NCBI GenBank assembly: GCA_021732625.1
Contig: JAKFUP010000024.1
Location: 1-53,967 of the forward strand
DNA: 53,967 bases
Origin: Hyphomicrobiales bacterium
GTDB lineage: Bacteria; Pseudomonadota; Alphaproteobacteria; Rhizobiales; Xanthobacteraceae
Direction of reading: 5' to 3'
The notes beneath the pieces are model-generated. The model searched no databases, was not told the DNA's origin, and saw nothing but the letters and a program-made list of their open reading frames with translations. The translations under genes and the position numbers were made by a program. This document shows positions 1-8,441 of the stretch, one piece after another. Each line of letters begins with the position of its first letter. The stretch's first letter is position 1.

Positions 1-712
1 CCAGCTCAAGGTGATAGATCGGATCGAACGGCGAACGGTAAGCGTAGCCCTGCAGCGGGCCGATCGGGCTCTCTACCGTGAACGTCGAAACCCGCTCGAT
101 CAGCTTCTCGCGCGCCTGACGATAGGCGATCATGTCGGCGATGGTGACGTGCTTGAGGTTATGTTTTGCGGCGAAGGTAACGACCTGCTCGCCCTTCATC
201 ACCGTACCGTCGTCGTTCATCAACTCCGAGATGACCCCGACCGGCGCGAGGCCGGAGAGCTTGCACAGATCGACCGCCGCCTCGGTGTGGCCTGAGCGCA
301 GCAGCACGCCGCCATCCTTGGCGATCAGCGGAAAAATATGGCCCGGCCGGGTGAAGTCGCTGGCGCCTGCATTGGGATTGGCCAGCGCCCGGCAGCACGA
401 CGCCCGCTCTTCGGCCGAGATGCCGGTGCCGCCGTCGGGCTTGTAGTCGATCGAGACGGTGAAGGCCGTGGTGTGCGCGGAATCGTTGTGGGACACCATC
501 GGATCGAGCCGCAGCCGCCGCGCGTCGTCCGCAGTGATCGGCGCGCAAACGATGCCCGAGGTGTGGCGGATGATGAACGCCATCTTCTCCGGCGTGCAGA
601 ACGATGCCGCGACGATCAGGTCGCCCTCGCCTTCGCGATCGTCATCGTCGGTGACGACAACCATCTCGCCGTTGGCAAAGGCTTTCAAAATATCGGGGAT
701 CGGATGGGGCAT
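1..712 (-). CDS. ribB: 3,4-dihydroxy-2-butanone 4-phosphate synthase, probably the RibBA-type fusion (3' end outside window)
   Basis: This enzyme converts ribulose 5-phosphate to 3,4-dihydroxy-2-butanone 4-phosphate for riboflavin synthesis. Reading from the ATG at 712, the protein starts MPHPIPDILKAF. It shows the acidic metal and substrate loop DDDDREGEGDL at residues 22-32, RPGHIFPL near 122-129 and SGHTEA near 140-145, which are the family hallmarks. A stand-alone RibB is about 210 residues. Here the frame is still open after 237 codons, reading into a stretch like the start of GTP cyclohydrolase II, so a RibBA-type two-domain protein is likely; whether the second domain is active cannot be seen. 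I see no FMN riboswitch in the roughly 200 bases upstream. Confidence 0.93.
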   Translation of the reverse strand, partial: MPHPIPDILKAFANGEMVVVTDDDDREGEGDLIVAASFCTPEKMAFIIRHTSGIVCAPITADDARRLRLDPMVSHNDSAHTTAFTVSIDYKPDGGTGISAEERASCCRALANPNAGASDFTRPGHIFPLIAKDGGVLLRSGHTEAAVDLCKLSGLAPVGVISELMNDDGTVMKGEQVVTFAAKHNLKHVTIADMIAYRQAREKLIERVSTFTVESPIGPLQGYAYRSPFDPIYHLEL

Positions 713-917
713 GTCATACTCGCTGAAAAGCGCCGGGAAACCCATATGGCGCAGCCCGCCCCGCGGAGCAACACCCCTGCTCGTATGGACGGGTTTGCCA
801 ACACGCATGCCCATCCGCAGTGCGGAATTGAGCGTGAAGTCACATCACATTGGAGCAATCATGCACCTGGTCCGGCGCAGCGAGACATCGGAGCGCCGAT
901 GATGACGTTGAATCGTA

Positions 918-2741
918 TCAGTCAGCAAGCGGGGGTATCTGCTGCAACTGACGATCAAGCTCTCGAAAAACATACTCAGTCGCGCGGTAAGGCGTGGTGA
1001 TTCTGCGGTCCAGACCGTCGTTCAACAGGACATGGACCCCATCGCGCCCGGCCATCTGGTGGCATTGTGCGCATGTCATGCGGTGGAACGTGAGAGCCTC
1101 CGGATCGTGGCGGCGCGGATCGCGGTAGGCTTTCGGCGTCAGGTCATCGAGCACGGCAAGCAGCTCGATCTTTTCACGGCCGTCCGCGGTTTCGGCCGCA
1201 GAGCGAAACAGCGGCGTGTCATAGGCGCTCGAATAGAAGCCGACGTTGATCCCTCCGCGTACAATCGGCACGGCTTCAAGGGAGCGCTCGGCGTTGTACG
1301 AGCGGCTCAGCATGCCGAAGACCCAAAGCCCGGTCAGCGATGAGCTCCAGCTCACCGTCTGCGCCGGGCGAGAGCCGATCGACTCCTGAATGAAGTCCGC
1401 GGTCGCTTTGCCTGCGTCAGCACTCCCGCTTTGCCGCAACCCGGTCACAGCGTCGGCTTTCTGCAGGAAGCTGGCGGCGGCCTGTTGACGCTGCTGCTCT
1501 GGCAGCAGCCTGTCGATGGCGTCGAAATCGAGATGGACGAACAATTGCTCGTAAGCCCGCCCCGGAAAACGCGGACTCATCAACTGATAGACCATGCGGA
1601 CCTGCGGGATATTTTTCAGCCCGGTAAAATGAATGTCGCTTTCCGGCTCGCCGGGACGAACGATCACGGAGACCAGTTTAAAGTGGCCCGGATCGGAAAT
1701 ATCGGCCCTGACGTCGCGTATCGGCTCGACGATCGTACCGGAGGTATAAAAGTTCTGCGGGGTGACTTGCGCGATGACATCGAGCGTGTCGCCGCCGGGC
1801 TCTGCCTTCGGATCGAATCCGGGCGCCGGCTTGCCCTCCAGGAAGTTCAGAATCTTTGAAAACTCTGCTCTGTCCAGCGTTCCGGTCAAGGGAAGCCGCT
1901 CTTCCAATGCCGGCTCAGCGGCAAAGACGAGGTGCCTGGGTTGGGTCAGGAATCTGAGGCCGCTCTGTTTGCGCGGCGTGTCGATGCCGTAATCAGCCGC
2001 AAATCCGTCGGGATAGAACCACATGGAATTTTCGCGCAGGCTGTAGCTCTGCTTGAAGCTCGCCCAGTTGTCCTGCTTTGTCTTGAAGTTCTCCGTGACG
2101 AGCTTGAGAACGCCAATCTTGGCTTCGTATCTTGCGAGCAAGTCCGGCGGAATATCGGCAAGCGTCTTGAACGTATCCGCATACTTGGAGATCGATTGAT
2201 ACGGATCGAACGTATCGCCCGCCTCATGAGCAATGTGTTTGCCGCATTGAGCGTCCGGCCGCAGCTTTATGTAATAGTCAAAGCTGATATCGATCAGGCT
2301 GTACCCTTCCGCACGAAGTTCGGCGTACTTGTCCGGGAACTCGTCGATGTGGCGCACCCAGTAGACCGACTGAATGCGGCAGCCCTCCGGCGTATCGCCG
2401 GTCGAGGAATGATCGATGTGCCGGTTCTTCTCGGATAGTCCGGCTTTGATCAGTTGCGGCCAGCTCTTCTGATAGCCGACCTGGAACACCGGGTAGATCG
2501 GGTCGGCCGCGCCCAGACCTGTGTCGAAGAACAGATAATTGAACTTCGGACGCGTGCGACCGGCGTTCTGCTCAAAATGAGTGAGGATATCGTAGACCGA
2601 GCCGGGCCTGAGCGCTGCGTGGTTGCTTTCGACGATGACCTCCTGCCATCGGTGCCGAACGACAGATAAAGGGTAGCCATCTGCAAACGTGAAGATGATA
2701 CCGATGACGCAGACAAGCAAAACGCCGACGAACTTGATCAT
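918..2741 (-). CDS. secreted or membrane-anchored protein with a single C-terminal CxxCH haem motif, function unknown
   Basis: I do not recognise this 607-residue protein. It opens with a hydrophobic segment (residues about 3-20) that should export it or anchor it to the inner membrane. The only recognisable motif is CAQCH at residues 557-561, a c-type haem attachment site, about 46 residues from the C-terminus. The rest lacks obvious repeats or further haem motifs. Codon use looks native, so it is a real gene. It stands alone: ribB is downstream on the same strand after 205 bases, and a 400-base gene-free stretch lies upstream. A periplasmic redox role is inference from the haem motif. The motif could also be fortuitous, although a CxxCH in an exported protein usually is not. 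Confidence 0.75.
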   Translation of the reverse strand: MIKFVGVLLVCVIGIIFTFADGYPLSVVRHRWQEVIVESNHAALRPGSVYDILTHFEQNAGRTRPKFNYLFFDTGLGAADPIYPVFQVGYQKSWPQLIKAGLSEKNRHIDHSSTGDTPEGCRIQSVYWVRHIDEFPDKYAELRAEGYSLIDISFDYYIKLRPDAQCGKHIAHEAGDTFDPYQSISKYADTFKTLADIPPDLLARYEAKIGVLKLVTENFKTKQDNWASFKQSYSLRENSMWFYPDGFAADYGIDTPRKQSGLRFLTQPRHLVFAAEPALEERLPLTGTLDRAEFSKILNFLEGKPAPGFDPKAEPGGDTLDVIAQVTPQNFYTSGTIVEPIRDVRADISDPGHFKLVSVIVRPGEPESDIHFTGLKNIPQVRMVYQLMSPRFPGRAYEQLFVHLDFDAIDRLLPEQQRQQAAASFLQKADAVTGLRQSGSADAGKATADFIQESIGSRPAQTVSWSSSLTGLWVFGMLSRSYNAERSLEAVPIVRGGINVGFYSSAYDTPLFRSAAETADGREKIELLAVLDDLTPKAYRDPRRHDPEALTFHRMTCAQCHQMAGRDGVHVLLNDGLDRRITTPYRATEYVFRELDRQLQQIPPLAD

Positions 2742-3141
2742 TTAATCTTTCTAGGGTCCTGACCGAGCGCGTCAACCATTCCAACCGGCGTGCGGAGCCA
2801 ACCAGCAATCTTCTGTGGCGGAACCAAAGCACAGGAGTTGCGATCAACACGAATAACAGAAACGTGCTCAGCGGAACGCGTATCCGCGCACTGGTTGAGC
2901 TGGAACCAAAGCCACGCGATCGGAGACAGGCAGTGCGCTGGTCCCACCGACTTCCATCCGCGCAGACATGTCCTTCAGCTTTCGCTGGCCCGTCGAATCA
3001 TCGTCGGGGTCAGGGCCATCGGTCAGGCCATGAGATTTACGCCGTAAGTCCGTCGCGCGGCAGGCCGGGAGAAGAATGGTCGAGTGGCAGGAATTGATCT
3101 CGAGCCCCTCATTAGTAAAATTTACTTGTAATAACAATTAG
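2742..3141. other. gene-free stretch of 400 bases
   Basis: This lies between the start of the CxxCH protein and the stop of the second SpeE-like gene. The last 40 bases or so are AT-rich. It must contain the promoter of the CxxCH gene, reading leftward, but I cannot place convincing -35/-10 boxes. Short open frames here have no recognisable content. One of them ends in an ATGA overlap with the start at 2741, which I regard as chance. Confidence 0.5.
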
Positions 3142-3834
3142 TTAGATGCCATTCACTGATGCCGTCAAGCCGGTCGCTACCCAGATGATGTGTCGCGCGC
3201 CACGCCGCGCTCCAGCGCGTATCTTGTGCTCATCCACATCAAAACCGCTGGTGCGGAGTCGTTTTACAAAACTCGCATCCGGTCCGGACGACCAAACGGC
3301 AAGGACGCCGCCCGGCCGAAGCGCGGCACGAGCTGCACGCAATCCTTTCAATCCGTACAGGGTATCGTTGGCATCACGGGCGAGCGCTTCCGGACCATTG
3401 TCGACATCGAGCAGGATAGCGTCGAAAGCTGACGAACTGGAACGGATCACGTCACCCACATCCGCCACGCGAACACTGACGCGCGGATCGTTGAGGCTCC
3501 CCCCAAAGATCGCTGCCATCGGGCCTTCCGCCCATTTCACGACGGCGGGTATGAGTTCAGCCACAACGATCTGTGCTTCCATTCCGAGCGAGGCAAGTGC
3601 GGCGCGAAGTGTAAATCCCATGCCCAATCCGCCAATCAACACGCGCGGCTGCTCGATCGCCGCGATTGCCTTGCAAGCCAGATGGGCGAGTGCCTCCTCG
3701 GACCCGCTGAGACGGCTGTTCATCAGTTCATTTTGGCCCAGCATGATCGAGAACTCGTCGCCACGCTTCATCAGGCGAAGTTCACCATCGCCACCAGGCA
3801 CCTTTGCCGTATCAATGAGGACCCTTGGAATCAT
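3142..3834 (-). CDS. spermidine-synthase-fold SAM-dependent transferase-like protein, second of a tandem pair
   Basis: This 230-residue protein has a class I Rossmann fold of the spermidine/spermine synthase type. The nucleotide-binding glycine loop is GGLGMG (68-73), an acidic residue ends the next strand (VAELIP, 91-96), and DAILLDVDNGP (138-148) sits where polyamine synthases have their catalytic aspartate region. It is shorter than true SpeE (about 280-300) and lacks an evident N-terminal tetramerisation domain, so polyamine synthesis is not assured; a methyltransferase role is equally possible. It begins 11 bases after the stop of its paralogue on the same strand, so the two are almost certainly co-transcribed. 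The pair probably arose by tandem duplication followed by strong divergence. Confidence 0.82.
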   Translation of the reverse strand: MIPRVLIDTAKVPGGDGELRLMKRGDEFSIMLGQNELMNSRLSGSEEALAHLACKAIAAIEQPRVLIGGLGMGFTLRAALASLGMEAQIVVAELIPAVVKWAEGPMAAIFGGSLNDPRVSVRVADVGDVIRSSSSAFDAILLDVDNGPEALARDANDTLYGLKGLRAARAALRPGGVLAVWSSGPDASFVKRLRTSGFDVDEHKIRAGARRGARHIIWVATGLTASVNGI

Positions 3835-3845
3835 GACACGAGACT

Positions 3846-4586
3846 TCAGCCTGAGACCGTCATGCGCGATGGGGCAGTCCGCGCAAGATAGACGGTCTGC
3901 GTGAAATCCTGATTCTGAAGCGGATTGTAAAACACAACGCTTTCCGCGCGCGCGTCATCGAAGACATCGGCGAGCCGTCGCGTGAACGCATCATCCGGCC
4001 TGTCGTTGGACCAAAGCCCGAAGACACCGCCTGGATGAAGATGAGCAGCCAGACTGCGCAATCCTTCTGGACGATAGAAGGACGCGCTGTTCGGATGAAG
4101 CAGCAAGTCCGGTGAATGGTCGATATCGACCAAAATCGCATCAAACCGCCGCTCTGGCAGATCCTGATCGAATCCCGACTGCGATGCCGCCAGAGCGAAG
4201 AAATCGCCGTGCACGAACTTGCAGCGGGAATCGCTGGTCAACACGGGCCCGAGCGGCAACAGCGCCGTCTCGTGCCAGTCGATCACAGCGTCCAGCGCCT
4301 CGACAACGATCAGTGACTTGACGGTCTCATGCTCCAGCACCGTTTGAGCGGTGTAACCGAGGCCGAGACCGCCAACGACGACATCGAGACCGGTTTTGAT
4401 GGGGTTCGCCAAACCCAGATTCGCCAGCGCTCTTTCCGACGCCGTAAACAGGCTCGACATGAGATAGTCATCGCCGAGTTTGATTTCGAAGACATCCACC
4501 CCGAGCGCCATGTCACGGCGGCGCGTCAGACTCAGCGTGCCGATCGGCGTCGGCCGGTAGTCCAGCTCCTCGAAGTACAGGCTCAT
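3846..4586 (-). CDS. spermidine-synthase-fold SAM-dependent transferase-like protein, first of a tandem pair
   Basis: This is a 246-residue paralogue of the following gene, with the same layout: GGLGLG at 72-77, acidic VVEALD at 94-99 and DAILVDIDHSP at 149-159. I chose the ATG at 4586 (MSLYFEELDY). It is preceded by a short G-rich ribosome-binding stretch, and the region upstream in frame is arginine-rich and unlike the family. The gene follows the DEAD-box helicase after 77 bases and leads directly into the second copy, so helicase and pair may form one transcript. The substrate is unknown. Both proteins keep an aspartate-x-aspartate in the position of the polyamine synthase catalytic loop. 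Confidence 0.82.
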   Translation of the reverse strand: MSLYFEELDYRPTPIGTLSLTRRRDMALGVDVFEIKLGDDYLMSSLFTASERALANLGLANPIKTGLDVVVGGLGLGYTAQTVLEHETVKSLIVVEALDAVIDWHETALLPLGPVLTSDSRCKFVHGDFFALAASQSGFDQDLPERRFDAILVDIDHSPDLLLHPNSASFYRPEGLRSLAAHLHPGGVFGLWSNDRPDDAFTRRLADVFDDARAESVVFYNPLQNQDFTQTVYLARTAPSRMTVSG

Positions 4587-4663
4587 TCGACAACCACCGG
4601 CATAAGAGGCGGCAGCCGATTCCCGTCGCCGACGGCAAAAGCGGCATCCCGCAAGACGCAAAG

Positions 4664-6565
4664 CTATCTTTGATTGGCCTTTTTCTTCTTGAACATTCCG
4701 GCTCCGGGCTTTGATGCGCCATCTCGTTGCGAGTGGGCATTGCGCTTCGGCTTGCCTCCATGATGGGTTTCATCGCCGTGATAAGGCTTATCGTTACGCG
4801 ATTTGCTTTTATGCGCCGGCTTATGCGGGTGCTTCTTCGCGTAGTCGCGCTCCTGATGCCTCTTCTCCCGAGGCGGCTCGGCTTTGGAAGGGCTTAACAA
4901 CGGCTGGATGCGGATATTGTCCTCTTTATCCGGCCGCTTGATCTTTGCTTGGAACGAACTGGCAGCACTGGCCGAAATCTCAAATTCGGTGGTGGTATCG
5001 AGAACTTTGATCTTTCCGATCTCATGCTTGTCGATGCCGCCGCGACGGCAGATCATCGGCAGCAGCCATCGCACGTCTGCATTCTTCTGACGGCCGATCG
5101 CCGCGCTGAACCAAACGGCACCTTCGCTGACGGCGTCACGCGACTTGAGACGGGCAGCGCGCGAGGGGCTCGCCTTGTCGAGATCGTTGCGGGCTGGCCT
5201 GTCTTTTCCCGATCGTTCGCGGCCACGCTCATGGCGCGCCCGTCCGCCGTCCTCCCCCGGATCGAGAATATCTTCGGGCGCAGGAAGCCTCGATCGATAA
5301 AGCCGCGCCAGCGCTGCGGCGATGTCCTCGGGAGATCGTTCGGCGAGCAGCGCTCTTGCCATGCTCAAATCTTCGTCGGTGAACTCCTTGGCGAACACGT
5401 CTTCCTGCAGCATGCGTTGCTGGTCCAGCTTGCGGATGGCCTCGGCAGTCGGCGCCGCCTCCCAAACCGCTTCGATGCCAGCCATGCTCAGCAGCGTTTC
5501 CGTGCGTCGCCGGCGCGACGGCGGCACGAGCAAAACGGCAACTCCCTTGCGACCCGCTCGCCCGGTACGGCCGGAACGATGCTGCAACACTTCAGGATCA
5601 TTTGGCAGATCGGCATGAATAACGAGATCAAGGCTCGGGAGATCGATCCCTCGCGCAGCCACATCGGTTGCAACGCACACGCGCGCGCGGCCATCGCGAA
5701 GCGATTGCAAAGCGTGCGTACGTTCGTTCTGAGTGAGTTCACCCGAGAGCGCAACGACGGAAAATCCGCGTTCAAGCAACATCGCTTGCTGATGACGGAC
5801 CGCATTGCGCGTGTTGCAAAAAACCAGCGTGCTGGCCGATTCAAAAAAGCGAAGCAAGTTGACGACGGCGTTCTCGAGATCGTTCGAGTGGACACGCACC
5901 GCGCGATATTCAATGTCGGCATGGCCGCCTTCATCGCCCGTCACTTCGACGCGAACGGCCGATCGTTGATACTGTTTTGCAAGAGCCACGATGCCGCGCG
6001 GCAGGGTCGCCGAGAACAGCAAGGTCTGGCGCGTTTCAGGCGTCGTCTCGAGGATGAATTCCATATCCTCCCGAAAGCCCATGTCGAGCATTTCGTCCGC
6101 TTCGTCGAGCACGACGGCCTTCAGTTGCGAGACGTCGAGCCGGCCGCGCCGCAAATGATCGCACAACCGTCCTGGCGTGCCGACCACAATGTGCGCGCCA
6201 TCGGCAAGATCGCGTTGTTCACGGCGTGGGTCCATGCCGCCTACGCAGGACACCACGCGGGCACCGGCATAGCCATAAAGCCACGTCAGTTCACGGTGAA
6301 CCTGCAATGCGAGTTCTCGGGTCGGCGCGACGATCAATGCAAGCGGAGCGCTCGCGCTCCTGAGCCTGTCTGCGTCACCCATGATATTTTTCGCGATGGC
6401 GAGACCATACGCGACGGTCTTTCCCGAGCCGGTTTGGGCCGACACCAGAAGATCGCGGCCGGCTGCATCGTCCGCAAGCACCGCGGTTTGCACCGGCGTG
6501 AGCTTTTCGTAGTTGCGTTCGGCTAGAGCACGCGCAAGCGGCCCTGTTGTGAGAATGTCTGTCAC
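4664..6565 (-). CDS. DEAD-box ATP-dependent RNA helicase with DbpA-type RNA-binding domain
   Basis: This cytoplasmic RNA helicase of about 633 residues probably acts in ribosome assembly or RNA decay. All core motifs are readable: Q motif around YEKLTPVQ, Walker A AQTGSGKT (43-50), PTRELA, TPGR, DEAD, SAT, VATDVAARGID and HRSGRTGRAG. After the helicase core comes a DbpA-like RNA-binding domain (VRWLLPMICRRGGIDKHEIG) and then a long lysine/histidine/arginine-rich disordered tail ending KKKKANQR. I chose the GTG at 6565, where a GAGGA stands just upstream and the family N-terminus (TGPLARALAERNY) begins. An in-frame start at 6646 would add residues encoded up to the attachment-site repeat. It is most like the DeaD/DbpA group; the exact orthologue cannot be decided. 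Confidence 0.93.
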   Translation of the reverse strand: MTDILTTGPLARALAERNYEKLTPVQTAVLADDAAGRDLLVSAQTGSGKTVAYGLAIAKNIMGDADRLRSASAPLALIVAPTRELALQVHRELTWLYGYAGARVVSCVGGMDPRREQRDLADGAHIVVGTPGRLCDHLRRGRLDVSQLKAVVLDEADEMLDMGFREDMEFILETTPETRQTLLFSATLPRGIVALAKQYQRSAVRVEVTGDEGGHADIEYRAVRVHSNDLENAVVNLLRFFESASTLVFCNTRNAVRHQQAMLLERGFSVVALSGELTQNERTHALQSLRDGRARVCVATDVAARGIDLPSLDLVIHADLPNDPEVLQHRSGRTGRAGRKGVAVLLVPPSRRRRTETLLSMAGIEAVWEAAPTAEAIRKLDQQRMLQEDVFAKEFTDEDLSMARALLAERSPEDIAAALARLYRSRLPAPEDILDPGEDGGRARHERGRERSGKDRPARNDLDKASPSRAARLKSRDAVSEGAVWFSAAIGRQKNADVRWLLPMICRRGGIDKHEIGKIKVLDTTTEFEISASAASSFQAKIKRPDKEDNIRIQPLLSPSKAEPPREKRHQERDYAKKHPHKPAHKSKSRNDKPYHGDETHHGGKPKRNAHSQRDGASKPGAGMFKKKKANQR

Positions 6566-6651
6566 TAAGTCCTCGGATAGCGGCCGCGGGATTGAAGATC
6601 GCACCAACGCACTGCGGTCTCGCGCCAGGAGCTTCCCGCTGGCCAACGGAT

Positions 6652-6721
6652 GATCGCCAAGTTATTGAGAAGATTGGTCGGAGTGGCAGGATTTGAACCT
6701 GCGACCCCTGCGTCCCGAACG
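6652..6721. repeat. left attachment-site copy (attL-like) of the tRNA-Pro island
   Basis: These 70 bases match 11368-11437 at 69 positions. They hold the 3' half of tRNA-Pro(CGG) plus 23 bases beyond its CCA end. Weaker similarity runs on to about 6641. Identity stops inside the tRNA anticodon arm, a usual crossover place for tyrosine recombinases, so this is read as the scar left by integration of an element into the tRNA gene. Confidence 0.9.
6675..6721 (-). pseudogene. 3'-half fragment of tRNA-Pro(CGG)
   Basis: Read on the minus strand, this carries the anticodon CGG, the 3' side of the anticodon stem, the variable loop, the full T arm and acceptor 3' strand with encoded CCA, all identical to the intact gene at 11391-11467. 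The 5' half (acceptor 5' strand, D arm) is absent. It cannot make a functional tRNA and marks the far end of the island. Confidence 0.92.
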
Positions 6722-7351
6722 TCTCAGCATACTACTTCACTCTCGCAAAAACAATGAGTTAACTGTCTTGCGCATACGAGAAAACACGTTTGGGAACGAT
6801 ACATCGTTGGCATATCGTTGGCCGGAAGGAGCCGCGTATGCCCGCAATTCCATTGTTTGATGCCTTATGAGAACGCCTTAAGAACATCGCGTTAAACCAA
6901 TAGGAATTTCATCCGTTTCGCTTGTCATGAGGTAATGCGTTCCGGATGTTGAAAACATCTGTGTTGTCGGCATCAGATACCGCAAAGATAATGGGAACAA
7001 ACGCCAAGTGGGGGTAGTGTATGGCCGAGGAAACGGCTTGAACACATTCCAAGATCAATTAGCCTGATCGAGTAAGCTTCAGGCTTTGCATCAACTTTCT
7101 CTCAAGGGTGAATGCACAGGGCGGCAGGTCTTTCGCATGGCTGAGCCGGCAGCGACTTCAATGCGGTGCTTGATAGCCTGAGGGCATTTGAAAGTTGCCG
7201 CGATGCGCGCAGCTTGCGAGCAAATATGCTTTCTGCGCTGCCCGATTTGGATTCAAACATACACCCATTATCGCAGCTGCAACGAGTACCAACAAAAAGT
7301 CCTTTGCTGATAGTACTCTCTTAAGTACGTGGCCAAAGGCTTGGTCTGAGC
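6722..7351. other. decayed left end of the island, no convincing gene
   Basis: Some 630 bases of lower-GC DNA follow the attL-like repeat. A 19-base sequence at 6804-6822 is repeated exactly near the integrase 3' end at 11324-11342, so part of this may be the remnant of a second recombinase 3' end. A minus-strand frame at 7158-7406 (82 residues) has one hydrophobic stretch (FLLVLVAAAIMGV) but no family I know, and I do not call it. Confidence 0.55.
6804..6822. repeat. 19-base direct repeat, copy 1
   Basis: The sequence tcgttggcatatcgttggc occurs here and again at 11324-11342, near the 3' end of the integrase remnant and just inside the other attachment repeat. Each copy itself contains the unit cgttggc twice. 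Confidence 0.8.
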
Positions 7352-7486
7352 AATACAACCAAGCTCGATATCGTGTGGACGCCCGGAACGATCTCGCCCG
7401 GCACAAAGATGCCGGAACACATCATCGGCACGGAGCAGGACCGAAATGCGCTGGTCCAGTTTCTCGTGCGCGTGACAAAGAAGTAG
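7352..7486 (+). pseudogene. C-terminal fragment of a class I cytochrome c
   Basis: An open stretch of 44 codons reads NTTKLDIVWTPGTISPGTKM, then PEHIIGTEQDRNALVQFLVR, then VTKK and a stop. The PGTKMP segment is the axial-methionine loop of class I cytochromes c, and the following helix (DRNALVQFL) is the usual C-terminal helix. There is no CxxCH and no start codon upstream in this frame, which closes with a stop at 7322-7324. It is the remains of a larger gene disrupted when the island formed or decayed. Which cytochrome it came from cannot be told. Confidence 0.7.
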
Positions 7487-7531
7487 GCGGATCCCACTTG
7501 CTGGGACGATTCCGCAAGCCAGGTAGTCACG

Positions 7532-8347
7532 CTATCCGGCTCGAAACTCGTCGTCCGACACCAGGAAGGCAGCGCCGCGCCGTATGTAATCGATCTCCAT
7601 GCGGAGAGAAGGCGCTTCGAGCCCGTGACGGAGCAACAGGTCATCGATGAAAGATCCCGCAGGGGGGCCGAGATAACTTGGAATCCCTGCGCGGCGCCAT
7701 TTTTCTTGAAAGAGATGAATGAATGTCGAGTTTCCGCATCGAGCATGAAGCCGGCCGCGCTGGGCCGGATCGAACATCGCTGGAACATCGAGATCGGATA
7801 GCGGGTACGTCGTGTCGATAGGTGGGCCTTGGTAGGCAAGCCGATGCTTCTTTGCCATCTCGGTGAAGAGGATAACTGCCGTCTGACCATAGAGCGGCGA
7901 CTCTCCGGCTGCAATACATCGCGCCACGCAGTCCGACAGTAAGGGATGCCTAGCCGGAAACTTCAACACGGAGATTGTCGCCAACATCGGATCGATGGTT
8001 TCGAGCGAGAAGAATATGTCTTGGGCGGGAAGCTCATGACGCAACAAGATGACGTCTTGATCTATCCACCAGCCGCCAAGCCGATGCAGCATGGCATAAC
8101 GAAACAGATTGGCATGGAGAGCGAAGCTGCCGCGACTGTTCTCGTCCTGATAGGTCAAGATGTGATCGGTCGGCCAGATTTCGTTGGCATCCCGTCGAAC
8201 GATCCACTCCGGAACAGCGATGGTGGGATCGTAAGTGAACAGCTCGACGGAGTGGCCTCGATCCACGAAACTCCGCATGCCCAAGAGCTGATAGGGTCCG
8301 AGCGGACTGCCATGCCAAAAGAAACGTACAGTCTCTGAACGACTCAT
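7532..8347 (-). CDS. glycosyltransferase with DXD sugar-binding motif (GT32 / capsular polysaccharide type)
   Basis: This 271-residue protein is a probable sugar transferase acting on a surface polysaccharide or glycolipid. The key region is LFRYAMLHRLGGWWIDQDVI at residues 81-100, the signature of the Gly_transf_sug/DXD family, in which the two aspartates (96 and 98) bind the metal of the nucleotide sugar. The N-terminus (FFWHGSPLGPYQLLGMRSFV) fits the start of the Rossmann fold, and there is no signal peptide or membrane segment, so it should be cytoplasmic. It is followed on the same strand by an outer-membrane barrel gene's stop after a short gap, but the two may not be co-transcribed. 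It is island cargo of lower GC. The acceptor is unknown. Confidence 0.8.
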   Translation of the reverse strand: MSRSETVRFFWHGSPLGPYQLLGMRSFVDRGHSVELFTYDPTIAVPEWIVRRDANEIWPTDHILTYQDENSRGSFALHANLFRYAMLHRLGGWWIDQDVILLRHELPAQDIFFSLETIDPMLATISVLKFPARHPLLSDCVARCIAAGESPLYGQTAVILFTEMAKKHRLAYQGPPIDTTYPLSDLDVPAMFDPAQRGRLHARCGNSTFIHLFQEKWRRAGIPSYLGPPAGSFIDDLLLRHGLEAPSLRMEIDYIRRGAAFLVSDDEFRAG

Positions 8348-8441
8348 CGGTTTACCGCCGAATTGCCTGCGGCTGTTGGCCTCGCGTTAGGACTGTTTTA
8401 GCGGCTGGCAGTGACAGCTTTGTCTGCCTGATTGGCAAAAT

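Noticed and set aside
713-917. possible FMN riboswitch upstream of ribB
   Set aside because: The conserved blocks of the RFN element are not present on the minus strand in this stretch.
2738-2947. 69-codon frame with ATGA overlap to the CxxCH gene
   Set aside because: Composition is random and there is no ribosome site; the overlap alone does not support a gene.
4949-6526. 525-codon open frame on the plus strand
   Set aside because: It is the shadow of the DEAD-box helicase on the other strand. The helicase has all motifs in order; the shadow reads as arginine-, histidine- and alanine-rich random sequence.
7158-7406. 82-codon minus-strand frame with a hydrophobic stretch
   Set aside because: It lies in decayed island DNA, overlaps the cytochrome fragment on the other strand, and has no credible start or relative.
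7195-7650. 151-codon plus-strand frame at the island's left end
   Set aside because: The cytochrome fragment lies in a different frame of the same strand, and this frame reads as random sequence.
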